Source: Arthrobacter sp. EPSL27
GTDB taxonomy: Bacteria > Actinomycetota > Actinomycetes > Actinomycetales > Micrococcaceae
DNA length: 64,000 bases
Direction of reading: 5' to 3'
Assembly (NCBI RefSeq): GCF_001512305.1
Contig: NZ_LNUT01000005.1
Location: 779,774 to 843,773, forward strand
In this document: positions 17,221 to 25,755 of the stretch, in pieces
Layout: the number at the start of each line of letters is the position of its first letter
Position numbering within the stretch: the stretch's first letter is position 1
Position numbers and translations under genes: made by a program
Notes under the pieces: generated by a model
What the model saw: the letters and a program-made list of their open reading frames with translations, nothing else
What the model was told of the DNA's origin: nothing
The model's database searches: none

Positions 17221-17652
17221 TCAACACTTGGCCGCTGTCCCGAGGTCGCTCAACGCGGCCTGGACGTTGGCCGCATCGTCCCGCAAGGACGCCCGCACCT
17301 GCGCGAGGGTCGCGTCGTCCGGAATATCCCTGACGGCCGCCGCGAACTTCTTCTCGGCTTCCTGGACGGCGTCCACCCGGTCCTTCGCTACGGCCTCGCT
17401 CGCCTTCATCAGGTCTTCATGGGCTTTCGCCACCTGCTCCCGCGCCTCCTTGACCTGGTCCACCGTGGATGTGGGCGTCAAGGAGTCTTTGAAGGACGTC
17501 AGGGCAGAAGCGTAGGCCTTGGTGGCTGCGCACACCTGCGATTCGTTCTCCTGCGGGGTGTTCGCGGCAGGAGTGCTGCAGCCGGTCAGCAGGGCGATGG
17601 CAACTGCGAGGGTGATCCCGCCCGCAAACCTGCGGCATGAAGTCTTTGACAT
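17221..17652 (-). CDS. Small stress-island lipoprotein, copy 1
   Basis: 143 residues. Signal peptide with lipobox LLTGCS (Cys at about residue 25), then a mature all-helical region (about 40-143) with Cys near 42 and a C-terminal Cys. The core AYASALTSFKDSLTPTSTVD and the ending DLGTAAKC match the paralogue at 25190 (AFADALTAFKDSLKPGATVE, ending EVEC). Two conserved cysteines at the ends of the helical region could form a disulfide. Likely anchored on the outer face of the membrane. It follows the TCACCC dyad at 17737 by 84 nt. No family with known function is recognised. Confidence 0.82.
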   Translation of the reverse strand: MSKTSCRRFAGGITLAVAIALLTGCSTPAANTPQENESQVCAATKAYASALTSFKDSLTPTSTVDQVKEAREQVAKAHEDLMKASEAVAKDRVDAVQEAEKKFAAAVRDIPDDATLAQVRASLRDDAANVQAALSDLGTAAKC

Positions 17653-17736
17653 CGGGAGGTTCCTTTCCTGGACATGTGCTCCCCAGCCCGCTCTTGGCAG
17701 TCATGACAAGTCTGGACGCCGGCGCCGGTGCGGTCC

Positions 17737-17753
17737 TCACCCGCTGCGGGTGA
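17737..17753. promoter_or_regulatory. TCACCC-N5-GGGTGA dyad, site 1
   Basis: TCACCCGCTGCGGGTGA, a perfect palindrome around a central T. It is 84 nt before the start of the lipoprotein gene at 17652 and about 50 nt after the stop of the LuxR gene. The flanks CC and AATCC are the same as at site 28656, extending the identity to 24 nt. Confidence 0.75.
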
Positions 17754-17805
17754 AATCCACGACCCGGACGGAAGCCGAATGCACACGGCAGGCCGCGCCG
17801 GCTAA

Positions 17806-20433
17806 TTAGACGATGCCGCGTTCAGCCGCCGTCTTAAGGGCATCGCGCCGGCCCGCCGCGCCCAGTTTGCGGTAGATGGACCGCTCGTGCGTCTTGACCG
17901 TGTTCACGGAGATGTACAGGGCCTCGGCAATTTCCGCCGCGGTCATCACCGAGCGCATGTAGGCCAGCACTTCCCGTTCGCGGTCGGTGAGGGTCCAGTA
18001 CGAACGGGTCCGGAGGTGCGGGGCGCCCTCGGTGTGGCGCGCCATCCGGGCTGCGACGAACGATTCGTGGGACGTCCCCCACACGGCGTGGCGGATCAGG
18101 AGGTCCGCCAGCTCGTCCCGCCGCTCGGCGAAGGGGCGCAGCACGGATTGGGGCTCAGCCTGGCGGACCGCATGCTCCAGCCGTTCGTGGGCTTTGGCCT
18201 CATCCCCCGATGCCTGGGCAAGGAGGGCCTGGGTGAGGCTCAGGCTGGTGTCCAGATAGAGGCTGAGGGGCCGGCCCGCCAGCGCTTTCGCACACAGTGC
18301 GGCTGCACCGCTTTCTCCGCCCCGGCGCAGGAGTTCCGCCAGAAGCACGTCCACCAGCGGGGAGCGCCCGCCGGAACCCAAAGAGGCTGCCACTGTGAGA
18401 GCGGCGTCCATGTCACCTTTGGCTTCGGCAATCTTGGCCAAGGCGATGGTGTGGAAATCGGCCCACGACACCTGATACCGGCCCTGGTCATACAGCGCTT
18501 CCAGCGCCGCAGTGGATTCGGCAAGATGGCCTTGGTCGCCGCTGGCACAGTCGACGAGGACCGCGTAGAAAACGGTGAGCGGACCGAGCGGAAACGACGG
18601 GCCGCCGATGCGCTCCGTTTTGGCCAGATGGGCCCTGGCGCCGCTCAGTTCGTCTTTCCAGTAACTGGCGATTCCCCGTGCCAGCCAGGCCGCCGCCATC
18701 CGGTCCTGCGCGGCCCGCCCCAGCCCGTCCGCCCGGTCCAGCGCCTGCGTCGCTATGTCGTCGGCCGCCGCCAGGTCTCCGCCCGCCGCGAAGGCCAGCG
18801 CGAGTTCTGCCGCGGCGCCGGCTTCCACCGCCTCCCAGTGGCCGGCCTCGCCTGCGGCCGACTGGAGCAGCAGCGCAGCCTGGTCCCCTACCCGGTGCAA
18901 CCTGAACTCGGCCTGGGCCAGCAGGAACAGGCCCGAGGTGGTGGCGCGGCCGCATTCCAGCGCCTCGCCGTCATTCGCCGGAGCGTACGTCGCCGGAACC
19001 TCCGGCTGCCCGACGCCGGACGCCGGTTCAAAGACCGTCCGGCAACGGTCAAATTTCCGTCGCCGCACCGCGTCCAGCATCGAGGTCCGCGCCAGCGCAC
19101 GATAGGTGAGTTCGGTGGCAGCCTCGCTGTCGTCGTCCAGTGCCCGGCAGACGGAACTGACCATCAGGATTTCAGGGTCGTCATTCCAGGGTGCCGGCAG
19201 CTCGCGGCACGCTTGTTCAAGGGCATGGGCCCCGCTGCACAGCAGGAACTCAAGCCAGTACGCTCCGAGTGCCGTGACCGCCTGCCTGGGCGCCTTGCCC
19301 TCGAGCGCTTGAGCCACGCCCTCCCCGACGTCGGTCTCCGCATAGTGCCGCGCGGCAACCCTGTGGAGGCGTTCCGCGAGAAGGGGGTCCCGCCGCTCCA
19401 GGATCCTGCGGCACTGGGCCGCGAAGAGCGGCTGCCAGCGGTACATCGATTCACCGCCGCGGTATTCGTGCTCCTCAATGAACAATCCGTCGCGCAGGCA
19501 CGCCTCCAGCAGCATCCCGCCGTCGGGCTGGCCGTTGAGCTCCACGGCCAGCCGCCGGTCCAGCCAGTCGCAGGCAGTGGCCCGCAGGACGAAATCCGCC
19601 TGCGCGGCGTCCAACTGGTCCAGGATCTCTTCGGCAATGTAGTCGGCCAGCGGTATGTGGACGGGACCGTTCACTGGGCTCCGGGCCGGCACCGCTGCCC
19701 CCTGGACCGGTGTGCTGAGGCCTGCCTGGACAGCTACCGGCCAGCCGCCCGTCCGGTGCCAAAGGGGGGTGGCCTCGAAGCCCGGCCCGTGCCCCAGCGA
19801 CGTGGCGTACCGTGCCACTTCCCCCCGGGTGAAGGCAAGGTCCGAGGCACTGAACTCCCCCAGGCCCTCCCCGTACCGGAGCCGTTCCAACTGGATGGCG
19901 GGATGCCCGCGTCCCGAAAGGATGAGCCGCAAGGCCGGCGGGGCTGAGGCGGCAAGCACCCCCACAACTCCGTAGGCCAGTCCCGGGCCGGCCAGGTGGA
20001 GATCGTCAATGACCAGCGCGATGGGCTCCGTGAGCTGCTCCAGGGCCCCCAGCAGCGAGTCGTAAGAACCGGCGCGGTCCGCACCAAGTTCCTGGTCCAG
20101 CGCCATCAGCGCTGCGTTGCCCGGCAACGGGACCAGCCCCGCCACATCCTGAAGCGCCCCGACAACGCCGCCGAAGAGCCGGGCCGGCTGGCTGTCGAAG
20201 CGGTCCAGCGACAACCAGGCACACTGGAAGTCGCGTTTGCGGACCCACTCGCTCAAAAGGGTGGATTTGCCGTACCCGGCCGGTGCCGCGACGAGCGTCA
20301 GCCGGTAGGCATCAGCGGCCGCCGTCAAAGCGTCCTCCAACCGGGGGCGCTCAAGGGTCCCCAGTCCGCGCAAAGGCGGCCGAAGTTTTAATTGCGGACC
20401 GTGGACTGATTCCGAGTGCTGCGGCTCTCCCAC
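17806..20433 (-). CDS. MalT-like LuxR-family transcriptional regulator (STAND ATPase)
   Basis: About 875 residues if it starts at the GTG at 20433. N-terminal NTPase: Walker A APAGYGKST near residue 50 and Walker B ALVIDDLHLA near 150. A winged-helix and a long helical-repeat sensor region follow (about 300-790). The C-terminal LuxR helix-turn-helix is LTDREREVLAYMRS... with NTVKTHERSIYRKLGA. MalT (901 residues) is the model: ligand and ATP drive oligomerisation and promoter activation. The GTG has no ribosome-binding site but sits 7 nt after TACGAT, with TTGGAC upstream, as in leaderless actinobacterial mRNAs. Upstream in-frame codons would run through the palindrome at 20468. It is the only specific regulator inside the 15-33 kb island. 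Confidence 0.88.
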   Translation of the reverse strand: MGEPQHSESVHGPQLKLRPPLRGLGTLERPRLEDALTAAADAYRLTLVAAPAGYGKSTLLSEWVRKRDFQCAWLSLDRFDSQPARLFGGVVGALQDVAGLVPLPGNAALMALDQELGADRAGSYDSLLGALEQLTEPIALVIDDLHLAGPGLAYGVVGVLAASAPPALRLILSGRGHPAIQLERLRYGEGLGEFSASDLAFTRGEVARYATSLGHGPGFEATPLWHRTGGWPVAVQAGLSTPVQGAAVPARSPVNGPVHIPLADYIAEEILDQLDAAQADFVLRATACDWLDRRLAVELNGQPDGGMLLEACLRDGLFIEEHEYRGGESMYRWQPLFAAQCRRILERRDPLLAERLHRVAARHYAETDVGEGVAQALEGKAPRQAVTALGAYWLEFLLCSGAHALEQACRELPAPWNDDPEILMVSSVCRALDDDSEAATELTYRALARTSMLDAVRRRKFDRCRTVFEPASGVGQPEVPATYAPANDGEALECGRATTSGLFLLAQAEFRLHRVGDQAALLLQSAAGEAGHWEAVEAGAAAELALAFAAGGDLAAADDIATQALDRADGLGRAAQDRMAAAWLARGIASYWKDELSGARAHLAKTERIGGPSFPLGPLTVFYAVLVDCASGDQGHLAESTAALEALYDQGRYQVSWADFHTIALAKIAEAKGDMDAALTVAASLGSGGRSPLVDVLLAELLRRGGESGAAALCAKALAGRPLSLYLDTSLSLTQALLAQASGDEAKAHERLEHAVRQAEPQSVLRPFAERRDELADLLIRHAVWGTSHESFVAARMARHTEGAPHLRTRSYWTLTDREREVLAYMRSVMTAAEIAEALYISVNTVKTHERSIYRKLGAAGRRDALKTAAERGIV

Positions 20434-20467
20434 GTAATCGATCGTAGAGACGTGCAATAGCGTCCAA

Positions 20468-20494
20468 TAGGGGCATAAGGTCCTAGTGCCCCTA
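20468..20494. promoter_or_regulatory. 27-bp near-palindrome in the LuxR/channel divergent region
   Basis: TAGGGGCA at 20468-20475 and TGCCCCTA at 20487-20494 are perfect 8-bp arms. The 11-nt centre TAAGGTCCTAG has its own AGG-T-CCT symmetry. It lies 35 nt upstream of the GTG start of the LuxR gene, over its likely -35, and about 84 nt before the channel gene. Probable operator, perhaps for autoregulation; its sequence differs from the TCACCC dyad. Confidence 0.6.
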
Positions 20495-20577
20495 CTCCCG
20501 CGCACCGCCCGCAGGCCCCGCGGAACCAGGGCTCCGGCGTCCCCGTCCGGGAACGGCAGTGCGCGGTAACATCAGTC

Positions 20578-21141
20578 ATGGCCGCACATCAAAGTAGCCG
20601 CAAAAGCCCGGTGTTTATCCGCCAACTGGACCGGGCCACCAGGCGGCATGTTTTCCTGGTCGCGGTTATTCGGTTTGCTGCCTTTCTCGTCCTGCTCCTT
20701 TTCCTCTTCAACTACATTCCTGTATCGGGTTTCAGTGAGGACAATTCGGCGGGGGCCTGGATCCGGTTGGCGCTGATACTGCTCATATTTATATTCGCCC
20801 TGGCGCTTCAACTGCGAATGATCATTGCGGCGGAGGTACCCCAGGTCCGCGCCGCCGAAGCGGTCGTCGAGACCGTCCTCATGTTCCTGGTCCTCTTTGC
20901 CCTCCTCTACACGTCAATGTCCACCACGGACCCGCACGCATTTACCGAGCCGCTGAGCAGGATGGATGCGCTCTACTTCACCACCGTCACGTTTGCCACG
21001 GTCGGGTTCGGGGACATCACTCCCGTGAGCCAGCTCGCCCGGGCAGTTGTGACGGTACAGATGATCGCCGGCATGGGCGCACTGGTGCTGGTCGCCAAAG
21101 TCGCCTTCTTCGCAGCAGGCCGGCGGCTGGGCAACAGCTAG
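20578..21141 (+). CDS. Two-helix potassium channel-like protein
   Basis: 187 residues. N-terminal cytosolic tail, two extra helices (about 27-50 and 59-81), then an ion-channel domain (helices about 97-120 and 158-180) with the selectivity filter TTVTFATVGFGDITP near residue 138; TVGFGD is the K+ filter signature. There is no RCK domain, so regulation is probably by voltage or partners. ATG at 20578 has no ribosome-binding site but TAACAT lies 5 nt before it, suggesting a leaderless mRNA. Divergent from the LuxR regulator, sharing a 144-nt region with the 27-bp palindrome. Probably sets membrane potential or osmotic response. Confidence 0.88.
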   Translation: MAAHQSSRKSPVFIRQLDRATRRHVFLVAVIRFAAFLVLLLFLFNYIPVSGFSEDNSAGAWIRLALILLIFIFALALQLRMIIAAEVPQVRAAEAVVETVLMFLVLFALLYTSMSTTDPHAFTEPLSRMDALYFTTVTFATVGFGDITPVSQLARAVVTVQMIAGMGALVLVAKVAFFAAGRRLGNS

Positions 21142-21145
21142 CGCG

Positions 21146-21162
21146 TCACCCCTTTCGGGTGA
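21146..21162. promoter_or_regulatory. TCACCC-N5-GGGTGA dyad, site 2
   Basis: TCACCCCTTTCGGGTGA starts 5 nt after the stop of the channel gene. Both arms are perfect. No clear -10 follows at the usual distance, so it may be an accessory site to 21306 (160 nt downstream) or act on transcription past the channel gene. Confidence 0.6.
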
Positions 21163-21305
21163 GCGGCGGCGCCCGCCTGGACGTCGGACCAGCCCCGGAT
21201 CCGTGCTTGAACAGCCGCCGTCCCCCGTTCCGTCCTGAAAGAGCCTCCCCGGCGGGCGCGCCGGGCCCTCCGCCGCACGCCGGTTCCCCCGCGGCTGCCA
21301 ACAGA

Positions 21306-21322
21306 TCACCCCGGGCGGGTGG
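21306..21322. promoter_or_regulatory. TCACCC-N5-GGGTGG dyad, site 3
   Basis: TCACCCCGGGCGGGTGG, one mismatch from perfect arms. ACAATTA follows about 23 nt downstream as a possible -10, and the DUF6325 gene starts at 21427. Confidence 0.6.
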
Positions 21323-21426
21323 GGCCGGGCACGCGGGCCTTGCGGACAATTAGACGTGTCACGACTGCAGCACTGCACACGGCCGGACCGGGCAGGAACA
21401 GGACCGGGCAGGAACAGGAGCGTCAT

Positions 21427-21855
21427 ATGAAGATCGGGCCCTTGGAAGTGATTATCTGTGCCTTTCCGAAACCGGCCATCGGCGCGAACGTCATTAAGGC
21501 ACTGAGCGAGACGGTGAAATCCGGAGCCATTGCCCTGGCGGACATGGTCCTGGTCAGCAGGGACCGGGCGGGGGCTGTGCATGTCCGTGACCTGCACGAT
21601 GGCCTGCCCGCGGCCTGGTCGGGGCTGATCCGGGACGCCCGTCCCATGACGCTGCTCAGCGACGCCGACATCGCCGTGGCTGCCGAGACCATCGGGAACA
21701 ACGAAACGGCGCTGGTCGCCGTCGTCGAACACCGCTGGGCGCACAGGCTCTCCGAAGAGGTGCGGCGCTCAGGAGGTGTCACAGCGCTGCAGGCCCGGAT
21801 TCCCGACGCCGAAGCGGTCCTGGCACTCGAAGCCGACGGAGTCACAACAACCTGA
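21427..21855 (+). CDS. DUF6325 family protein
   Basis: 142 residues, ATG at 21427 with AGGAG upstream. The pattern MKIGPLEVIICAFP...ALSETVKSGAIALADMVLVSRD fits DUF6325, a ferredoxin-like alpha/beta family of Actinobacteria often next to SHOCT genes, as here. No catalytic residues are recognised. The gene is followed after 27 nt by a SHOCT gene on the same strand; the pair forms an operon behind two TCACCC dyads. Cytosolic. Function unknown; the link with membrane stress genes suggests a signalling or scaffold role, which is inference. Confidence 0.8.
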   Translation: MKIGPLEVIICAFPKPAIGANVIKALSETVKSGAIALADMVLVSRDRAGAVHVRDLHDGLPAAWSGLIRDARPMTLLSDADIAVAAETIGNNETALVAVVEHRWAHRLSEEVRRSGGVTALQARIPDAEAVLALEADGVTTT

Positions 21856-21882
21856 CCGGCACGTTGAGAGAAGGAACTGTCC

Positions 21883-22104
21883 ATGCCATTCGCTCGAGCC
21901 GGCCGGCCAGGGCTGCTTGGAACCGTTGCCCGGAGGGCTCCGGTCCGGGAGGCTCCGCCGCCGGTTGCTCCGCCATCCGCCGCGCCGCCGCAGGCCGCCG
22001 GCCAGGAGCTGGCGGACCAGCTCTCACGGCTGGCCGAGCTCCGGCGCACCGGCATGCTCACCGAGGCCGAATTCACCGCAGCGAAATCACGGCTTCTGAC
22101 CTAG
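21883..22104 (+). CDS. Small SHOCT-domain protein
   Basis: 73 residues. The N-terminal half is Pro/Ala-rich and probably disordered. The C-terminal SHOCT (ELADQLSRLAELRRTGMLTE, then AEFTAAKSRLL) occupies about residues 42-72. Unlike the other SHOCT genes of the island it has no membrane segment. GAGAAGGAA precedes the ATG. It is co-transcribed with the DUF6325 gene, and the two products probably act together. Confidence 0.82.
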   Translation: MPFARAGRPGLLGTVARRAPVREAPPPVAPPSAAPPQAAGQELADQLSRLAELRRTGMLTEAEFTAAKSRLLT

Positions 22105-22281
22105 TCCCCGCCTGCGGCGCCAGGCACCCCTTACCCGAACCCAGACGTTGGAGGCGGTTCCCGTGAAGCGATCGAAGCATTTCCGTGACTGTCCACGCAC
22201 CGAAATACGAGCCGGCTCACCGGGCACGTCATACCGGTCCGTCGAGTCCCGCGGCGAGCCACGACCCGAGCGGGGCACGCC

Positions 22282-23697
22282 ATGACACTCCATGATGACG
22301 CTGCCAGCGGCGGCAGCCCGGAACAGAAGGAGATCCAGCGGCTGCGCGCCGAAGTGGCACGGCTGCAGCTCGAGCGGGACCGTGCCGCCACGCCAGCGCC
22401 GAAACCGCCAGGATCGGGGGCGGGGCTGGCCCGCCGGATCATCGCCATCGTCCTGGTGGTCCTGACGGCTGTTCTGGCGATCGCCGCAGTACCGGCCCTG
22501 TACCTGCGCAGCGAGGTCCTCGACACGGACCGCTACGTGGCCACGGTTGCGCCCTTGGCGTCTGACCCTGCGATCCAGGCGGAGATCTCCAACAAGGTCA
22601 CCGCCCAGATCACCGAAGCAGTCGATATCGAGGGCATCACCCGGGACGCGATGACCGAACTGGCGAATGTGGCGCCGCGCGTCGCCGCCGTGATCACCGG
22701 GCTGGCGCCCGCCATCGCCGAACAGACCAAGTCGCTGATCCACACCGGGGTTTCCAGATTCGTCGCCAGCCCGCAGTTCCAGGATCTCTGGACGCAGGTC
22801 AACAGGGTGGCGCACCAGAGCATCGTCAACCTGGCGACGGGCAACACCGGCGGGACGGTGAGCATCGACGAGACCGGCACCGTCTCGATCTCCACGAAGG
22901 AGATCATCGCCCGGGTCAAGACCCTCCTGATCGAGCAGGGGGTGGACATCGCGGCGCGGATTCCGGAAGTCGACGCCCAGATCGCCCTGATCCAGTCCCC
23001 CGAACTGGTCCGGGCCACGGAGGCCATCCAGACCCTGGACCGCACCGCCCCCATCCTCGCCTGGCTGACCGCGCTCAGCGCGGTCGGGGCCATCGCCGTG
23101 GCGCCGCGGGGCTGGCGCCGGCGCACCACCAGCCGCGTCGGGTTGGCCATAGCGATCGCCATGGCGGTCCTGGCACTCGCGCTGGCCATCGGGCTGGACA
23201 TCTTCCTCGACACGATCCCGGCGTCCACGGTCTCCCCCGCGGCGGCGCACAGCCTGGTTGATACAGTCCTGGTGCCGCTGCGGACTGCCGTGCGGTTCAT
23301 CTTCGTGGTGGGCCTGCTGGTTGCACTGGCCGCTTTCCTCAGCGGCCATTCACGCCCGGCGGAGTCCGTCCGGCAGGGCCTCACGCGGGCCGGCGACTAC
23401 GTGACCGGCAAGATCGGGGCCGGACAGGCCAGGCCGTGGCAGTACTGGCTGGCACGCTACCGCCGCATCCTGGAAGCCGCGGTCCTCGGCATCGCGGTCC
23501 TCGTCCTCATCCTCTGGCAGTACCCGACGGCGGCCGTCGCCATCTGGACGGCAGTCCTGGCCGGACTGGCCATCCTACTGATCGAGCTGCTGTGCCGCCC
23601 GGCGGTGGCTGCCGCGCATGCCGGCGCGGCTGTGGGCGGTGTTCCGCCGGAGGAGGCGCCCCCCGGCGGAACCCATCCAACCCGCCCGCTGCCCTAA
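22282..23697 (+). CDS. Large hypothetical membrane protein with coiled-coil N-terminus
   Basis: 471 residues. A short coiled coil (about 14-36, EIQRLRAEVARLQLERD) is followed by a membrane helix (about 52-74), an extracytoplasmic domain (about 75-255), and four or five further helices (about 253-270, 286-308, 330-355, 390-415, 418-440). The C-terminal tail is Pro-rich. This architecture is common in actinobacterial genomes beside SHOCT and DUF6325 genes, but it has no assigned function. The weak GAGCGGGG site before ATG at 22282 and the 177-nt gap upstream suggest a separate promoter. Its 3' end overlaps the converging amidotransferase gene by 4 nt. Confidence 0.8.
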   Translation: MTLHDDAASGGSPEQKEIQRLRAEVARLQLERDRAATPAPKPPGSGAGLARRIIAIVLVVLTAVLAIAAVPALYLRSEVLDTDRYVATVAPLASDPAIQAEISNKVTAQITEAVDIEGITRDAMTELANVAPRVAAVITGLAPAIAEQTKSLIHTGVSRFVASPQFQDLWTQVNRVAHQSIVNLATGNTGGTVSIDETGTVSISTKEIIARVKTLLIEQGVDIAARIPEVDAQIALIQSPELVRATEAIQTLDRTAPILAWLTALSAVGAIAVAPRGWRRRTTSRVGLAIAIAMAVLALALAIGLDIFLDTIPASTVSPAAAHSLVDTVLVPLRTAVRFIFVVGLLVALAAFLSGHSRPAESVRQGLTRAGDYVTGKIGAGQARPWQYWLARYRRILEAAVLGIAVLVLILWQYPTAAVAIWTAVLAGLAILLIELLCRPAVAAAHAGAAVGGVPPEEAPPGGTHPTRPLP

Positions 23698-24524
23698 ACG
23701 GCTGAAGGAGTAAACGGGTAGAGGTCCTGTTCGCCGCCGTGCACCACGACGCAGGTGGAGTCCGGTACCTCCTGCCACGCCCCGCGGAGGTCGCCCAGCG
23801 GCTCGGATACCACCAGCCGGGTGTCGTCGGAAAGGTCGTGGAGCAGGGGGTTGTCCGGATACTGGGCGCGGAGGGTCGCGATGTCCGTGCTGTGGAAGAG
23901 GCTCCGGGAGTTCCCCTCACTTGAGTAGCGGAAGGCCCACGTGGTCTCGCCGTCGGTGGTGGCCACTGTCATCTGGATGGGGTGCTCGATGCCGTGGCGC
24001 CGCCCGGCGTCCTCGATGACACCCACCGCCTGGGCCACCGCTGCGCGCGGTTCGCGTTCCAGCCCGAAGGTCAGCGCGAGGTAGAAGAACATCTCCGAGT
24101 CGGTTGATCCCTCGATCTCGGGATAGAGCTCCGGAGCAATAGCCATGGCCAGGTCACGCTTGACCTTGGGGAAGTCCGCCAGGACGCCGTTGTGCATCCA
24201 GAGCCACCGGCCGTGGCGGAACGGGTGGCAGTTGGTCTGCTGCACGGCCGTGCCAGTGGTGGCGCGGATGTGCGCGAAGACGCGGGCGGCAGAGGCCTGC
24301 TGCGCGAGTTCGTGCAGGTTGCGGTCGTGCCAGACAGGCTCGGTGCTGTGGAACACCCCGGGAAGCGGCGCGTTGCCGTACCACCCGACGCCGAAGCCGT
24401 CACCGTTGGTGGTCTCCACCCCCATCCGCGCGTGCTTTCCCTGCATCACGAGCGAGTTGGCGGGTTTGTAGAGGAGGTCATCCAATCGAACGGGAGAACC
24501 CGAATAGGCTAGCCAGCGGCACAT
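23694..24524 (-). CDS. Class II glutamine amidotransferase (YafJ-like)
   Basis: 276 residues beginning MCRWLAYSG; Cys2 becomes the catalytic N-terminal Cys after Met removal. Other class II GATase features are TNGDGFGVGWYG, FAHIRATTGTAVQQTNCHPF and the MHNGVLAD loop that binds glutamine. Stand-alone proteins of this type (YafJ, EgtC-like) hydrolyse glutamine or gamma-glutamyl compounds. No ergothioneine genes are near, so EgtC itself is unlikely. A weak TCACCC-like dyad (24587) lies 63 nt upstream of the start. Confidence 0.88.
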   Translation of the reverse strand: MCRWLAYSGSPVRLDDLLYKPANSLVMQGKHARMGVETTNGDGFGVGWYGNAPLPGVFHSTEPVWHDRNLHELAQQASAARVFAHIRATTGTAVQQTNCHPFRHGRWLWMHNGVLADFPKVKRDLAMAIAPELYPEIEGSTDSEMFFYLALTFGLEREPRAAVAQAVGVIEDAGRRHGIEHPIQMTVATTDGETTWAFRYSSEGNSRSLFHSTDIATLRAQYPDNPLLHDLSDDTRLVVSEPLGDLRGAWQEVPDSTCVVVHGGEQDLYPFTPSAV

Positions 24525-24586
24525 GTCGTCTCCTTTAGATCAGCCGGATTGCAGCTCGATTCCATCACCGATGGAACGGCGGCACA

Positions 24587-24603
24587 TCATCTCCGGCGGG
24601 TGA
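24587..24603. promoter_or_regulatory. Weak TCACCC-type dyad
   Basis: TCATCTCCGGCGGGTGA differs from the site at 25088 at two positions in the left arm; the right arm is perfect. It lies upstream of the amidotransferase gene and just past the end of SHOCT copy 2. Confidence 0.35.
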
Positions 24604-24620
24604 CCCGTCAGGCACAACCG

Positions 24621-24995
24621 CTACTGGCGAAGCACCTGTTGCTTAAGCGCGGCGAATTCCTCGGGGGTCAGCGCGCCGTCGTCCATCAGCGCCTTTGCCC
24701 GGGCGATCTGATCGGCCGGGTCGCTGCCGGCCGTCTGGCGTCCATAGCCTTCGGCGTCTTCCCGGGCGTCGCTTCGCGCTGCCTGCCGGAGCGCCATGGA
24801 CTGCCCGAAGGCAATCAGATATGCCACGCCGCCCAGGACCGGAAGGAAGATCAGGACAATCACCCAGACAGCTTTGCTCCAGCCGGTGCGCGTGGAGTCG
24901 GAGAAAATATCCTTGACAATCAGGAAAAGCACCACCAGATAGGAAATGTAAAGAGCAAACGACATCATCAGCCAGAAATAGTCCCAGAAATTCAT
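24621..24995 (-). CDS. PLDc_N-SHOCT membrane protein, copy 2 (divergent)
   Basis: 124 residues, two membrane helices (about 6-30 and 43-62) with WSKAVWVIVLIFLPVLGGVAYL matching the PLDc_N signature, then a linker and SHOCT (DQIARAKALMDDGALTPEEF to the end). It is the most divergent of the four paralogues, and its leader keeps only a CTGAAAGGAAAAGG relic of the others. It is read away from the lipoprotein copy 2, with the TCACCC dyad at 25088 about 93 nt from its start, so the dyad could serve both directions. Confidence 0.85.
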   Translation of the reverse strand: MNFWDYFWLMMSFALYISYLVVLFLIVKDIFSDSTRTGWSKAVWVIVLIFLPVLGGVAYLIAFGQSMALRQAARSDAREDAEGYGRQTAGSDPADQIARAKALMDDGALTPEEFAALKQQVLRQ

Positions 24996-25087
24996 GCCTT
25001 TTCCTTTCAGCAGTATCAGCCGGGATCAGCCGCCCTCCGCCTGCCCGCATCATCCCACAATTGGCCCTGCGTCGGAACAGCCCCGGA

Positions 25088-25104
25088 TCACCCCCGGCGG
25101 GTGA
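25088..25104. promoter_or_regulatory. TCACCC-N5-GGGTGA dyad, site 4
   Basis: TCACCCCCGGCGGGTGA has perfect arms. It sits between the divergent SHOCT copy 2 (start 24995) and lipoprotein copy 2 (start 25190). ACTATG lies about 24 nt downstream toward the lipoprotein gene. Confidence 0.7.
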
Positions 25105-25189
25105 GGCAGACCCTCGGAACGAGGCCAACTATGGACTTACCTGCCAGTGATGGTGCTGCCAGGAGAATGCCGTCCGAGAGGGGCCACAC

Positions 25190-25666
25190 ATGGCGAAGCC
25201 GCAGCGAATCCCCGCACGATTACTGGCGGCCGGCGCAGCGCTGGCGCTTGTGTCCGGCTGCAGCACGGCGAGCCCGCCGTCGGGCACCACCAGCCCCGCA
25301 GCGACATCCTCGGGCCCGGGCACAGCCAGTCCGACGCCGACCGTTGCCCCGGTCTGTGCCGCCGCCGACGCCTTTGCCGACGCCCTCACCGCCTTCAAGG
25401 ACAGCCTCAAACCCGGCGCAACCGTTGAACAAGTCCGTGCGGCGCGGGACCTGGTGGCGAAGACCTATGACGAGCTGGTCACGGCAACCGGGAACGCGGC
25501 CGCCGCCCGTGTCGATGCGGTCAAGGCTGCGGAGGACACCTTCACGGCCGCCGTCAACGACGTTCCCGACGACGCCACCCTCACCGATGCTGTCGATTCC
25601 CTGCGGGACGAAGCGGAAAACGTCCAGGGCGCCCTGAGCGACCTCGTGACGGAGGTTGAATGCTAG
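25190..25666 (+). CDS. Small stress-island lipoprotein, copy 2
   Basis: 158 residues. Signal peptide ending LVSGCS (lipobox Cys about residue 23), a Ser/Thr/Pro-rich spacer to about 50, then the same helical domain as the 17221 paralogue (VCAAADAFADALTAFKDSL near 53; NDVPDDATLTDAVDSL near 120) with Cys at the start and end (EVEC). The ATG has GAGAGGGG upstream. It is followed after 89 nt by SHOCT copy 3, mirroring the copy 1 lipoprotein-SHOCT order, so the two cassettes are duplicates. Function unknown; outer face of the membrane. Confidence 0.82.
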   Translation: MAKPQRIPARLLAAGAALALVSGCSTASPPSGTTSPAATSSGPGTASPTPTVAPVCAAADAFADALTAFKDSLKPGATVEQVRAARDLVAKTYDELVTATGNAAAARVDAVKAAEDTFTAAVNDVPDDATLTDAVDSLRDEAENVQGALSDLVTEVEC

Positions 25667-25755
25667 CCAGGTTGCAGTTCCTTCCGGCAGGGGTTCTTCC
25701 GGCGGGGGCTGCGTTTTACGAAAAGTGCCGCACCAAATGAAAGCAGGGGAACAAA

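Noticed and set aside
21159..21353. A 64-codon Pro/Ala-rich frame before the DUF6325 gene
   Set aside because: It runs through the dyad at 21306 and the likely promoter and has no recognisable domain.
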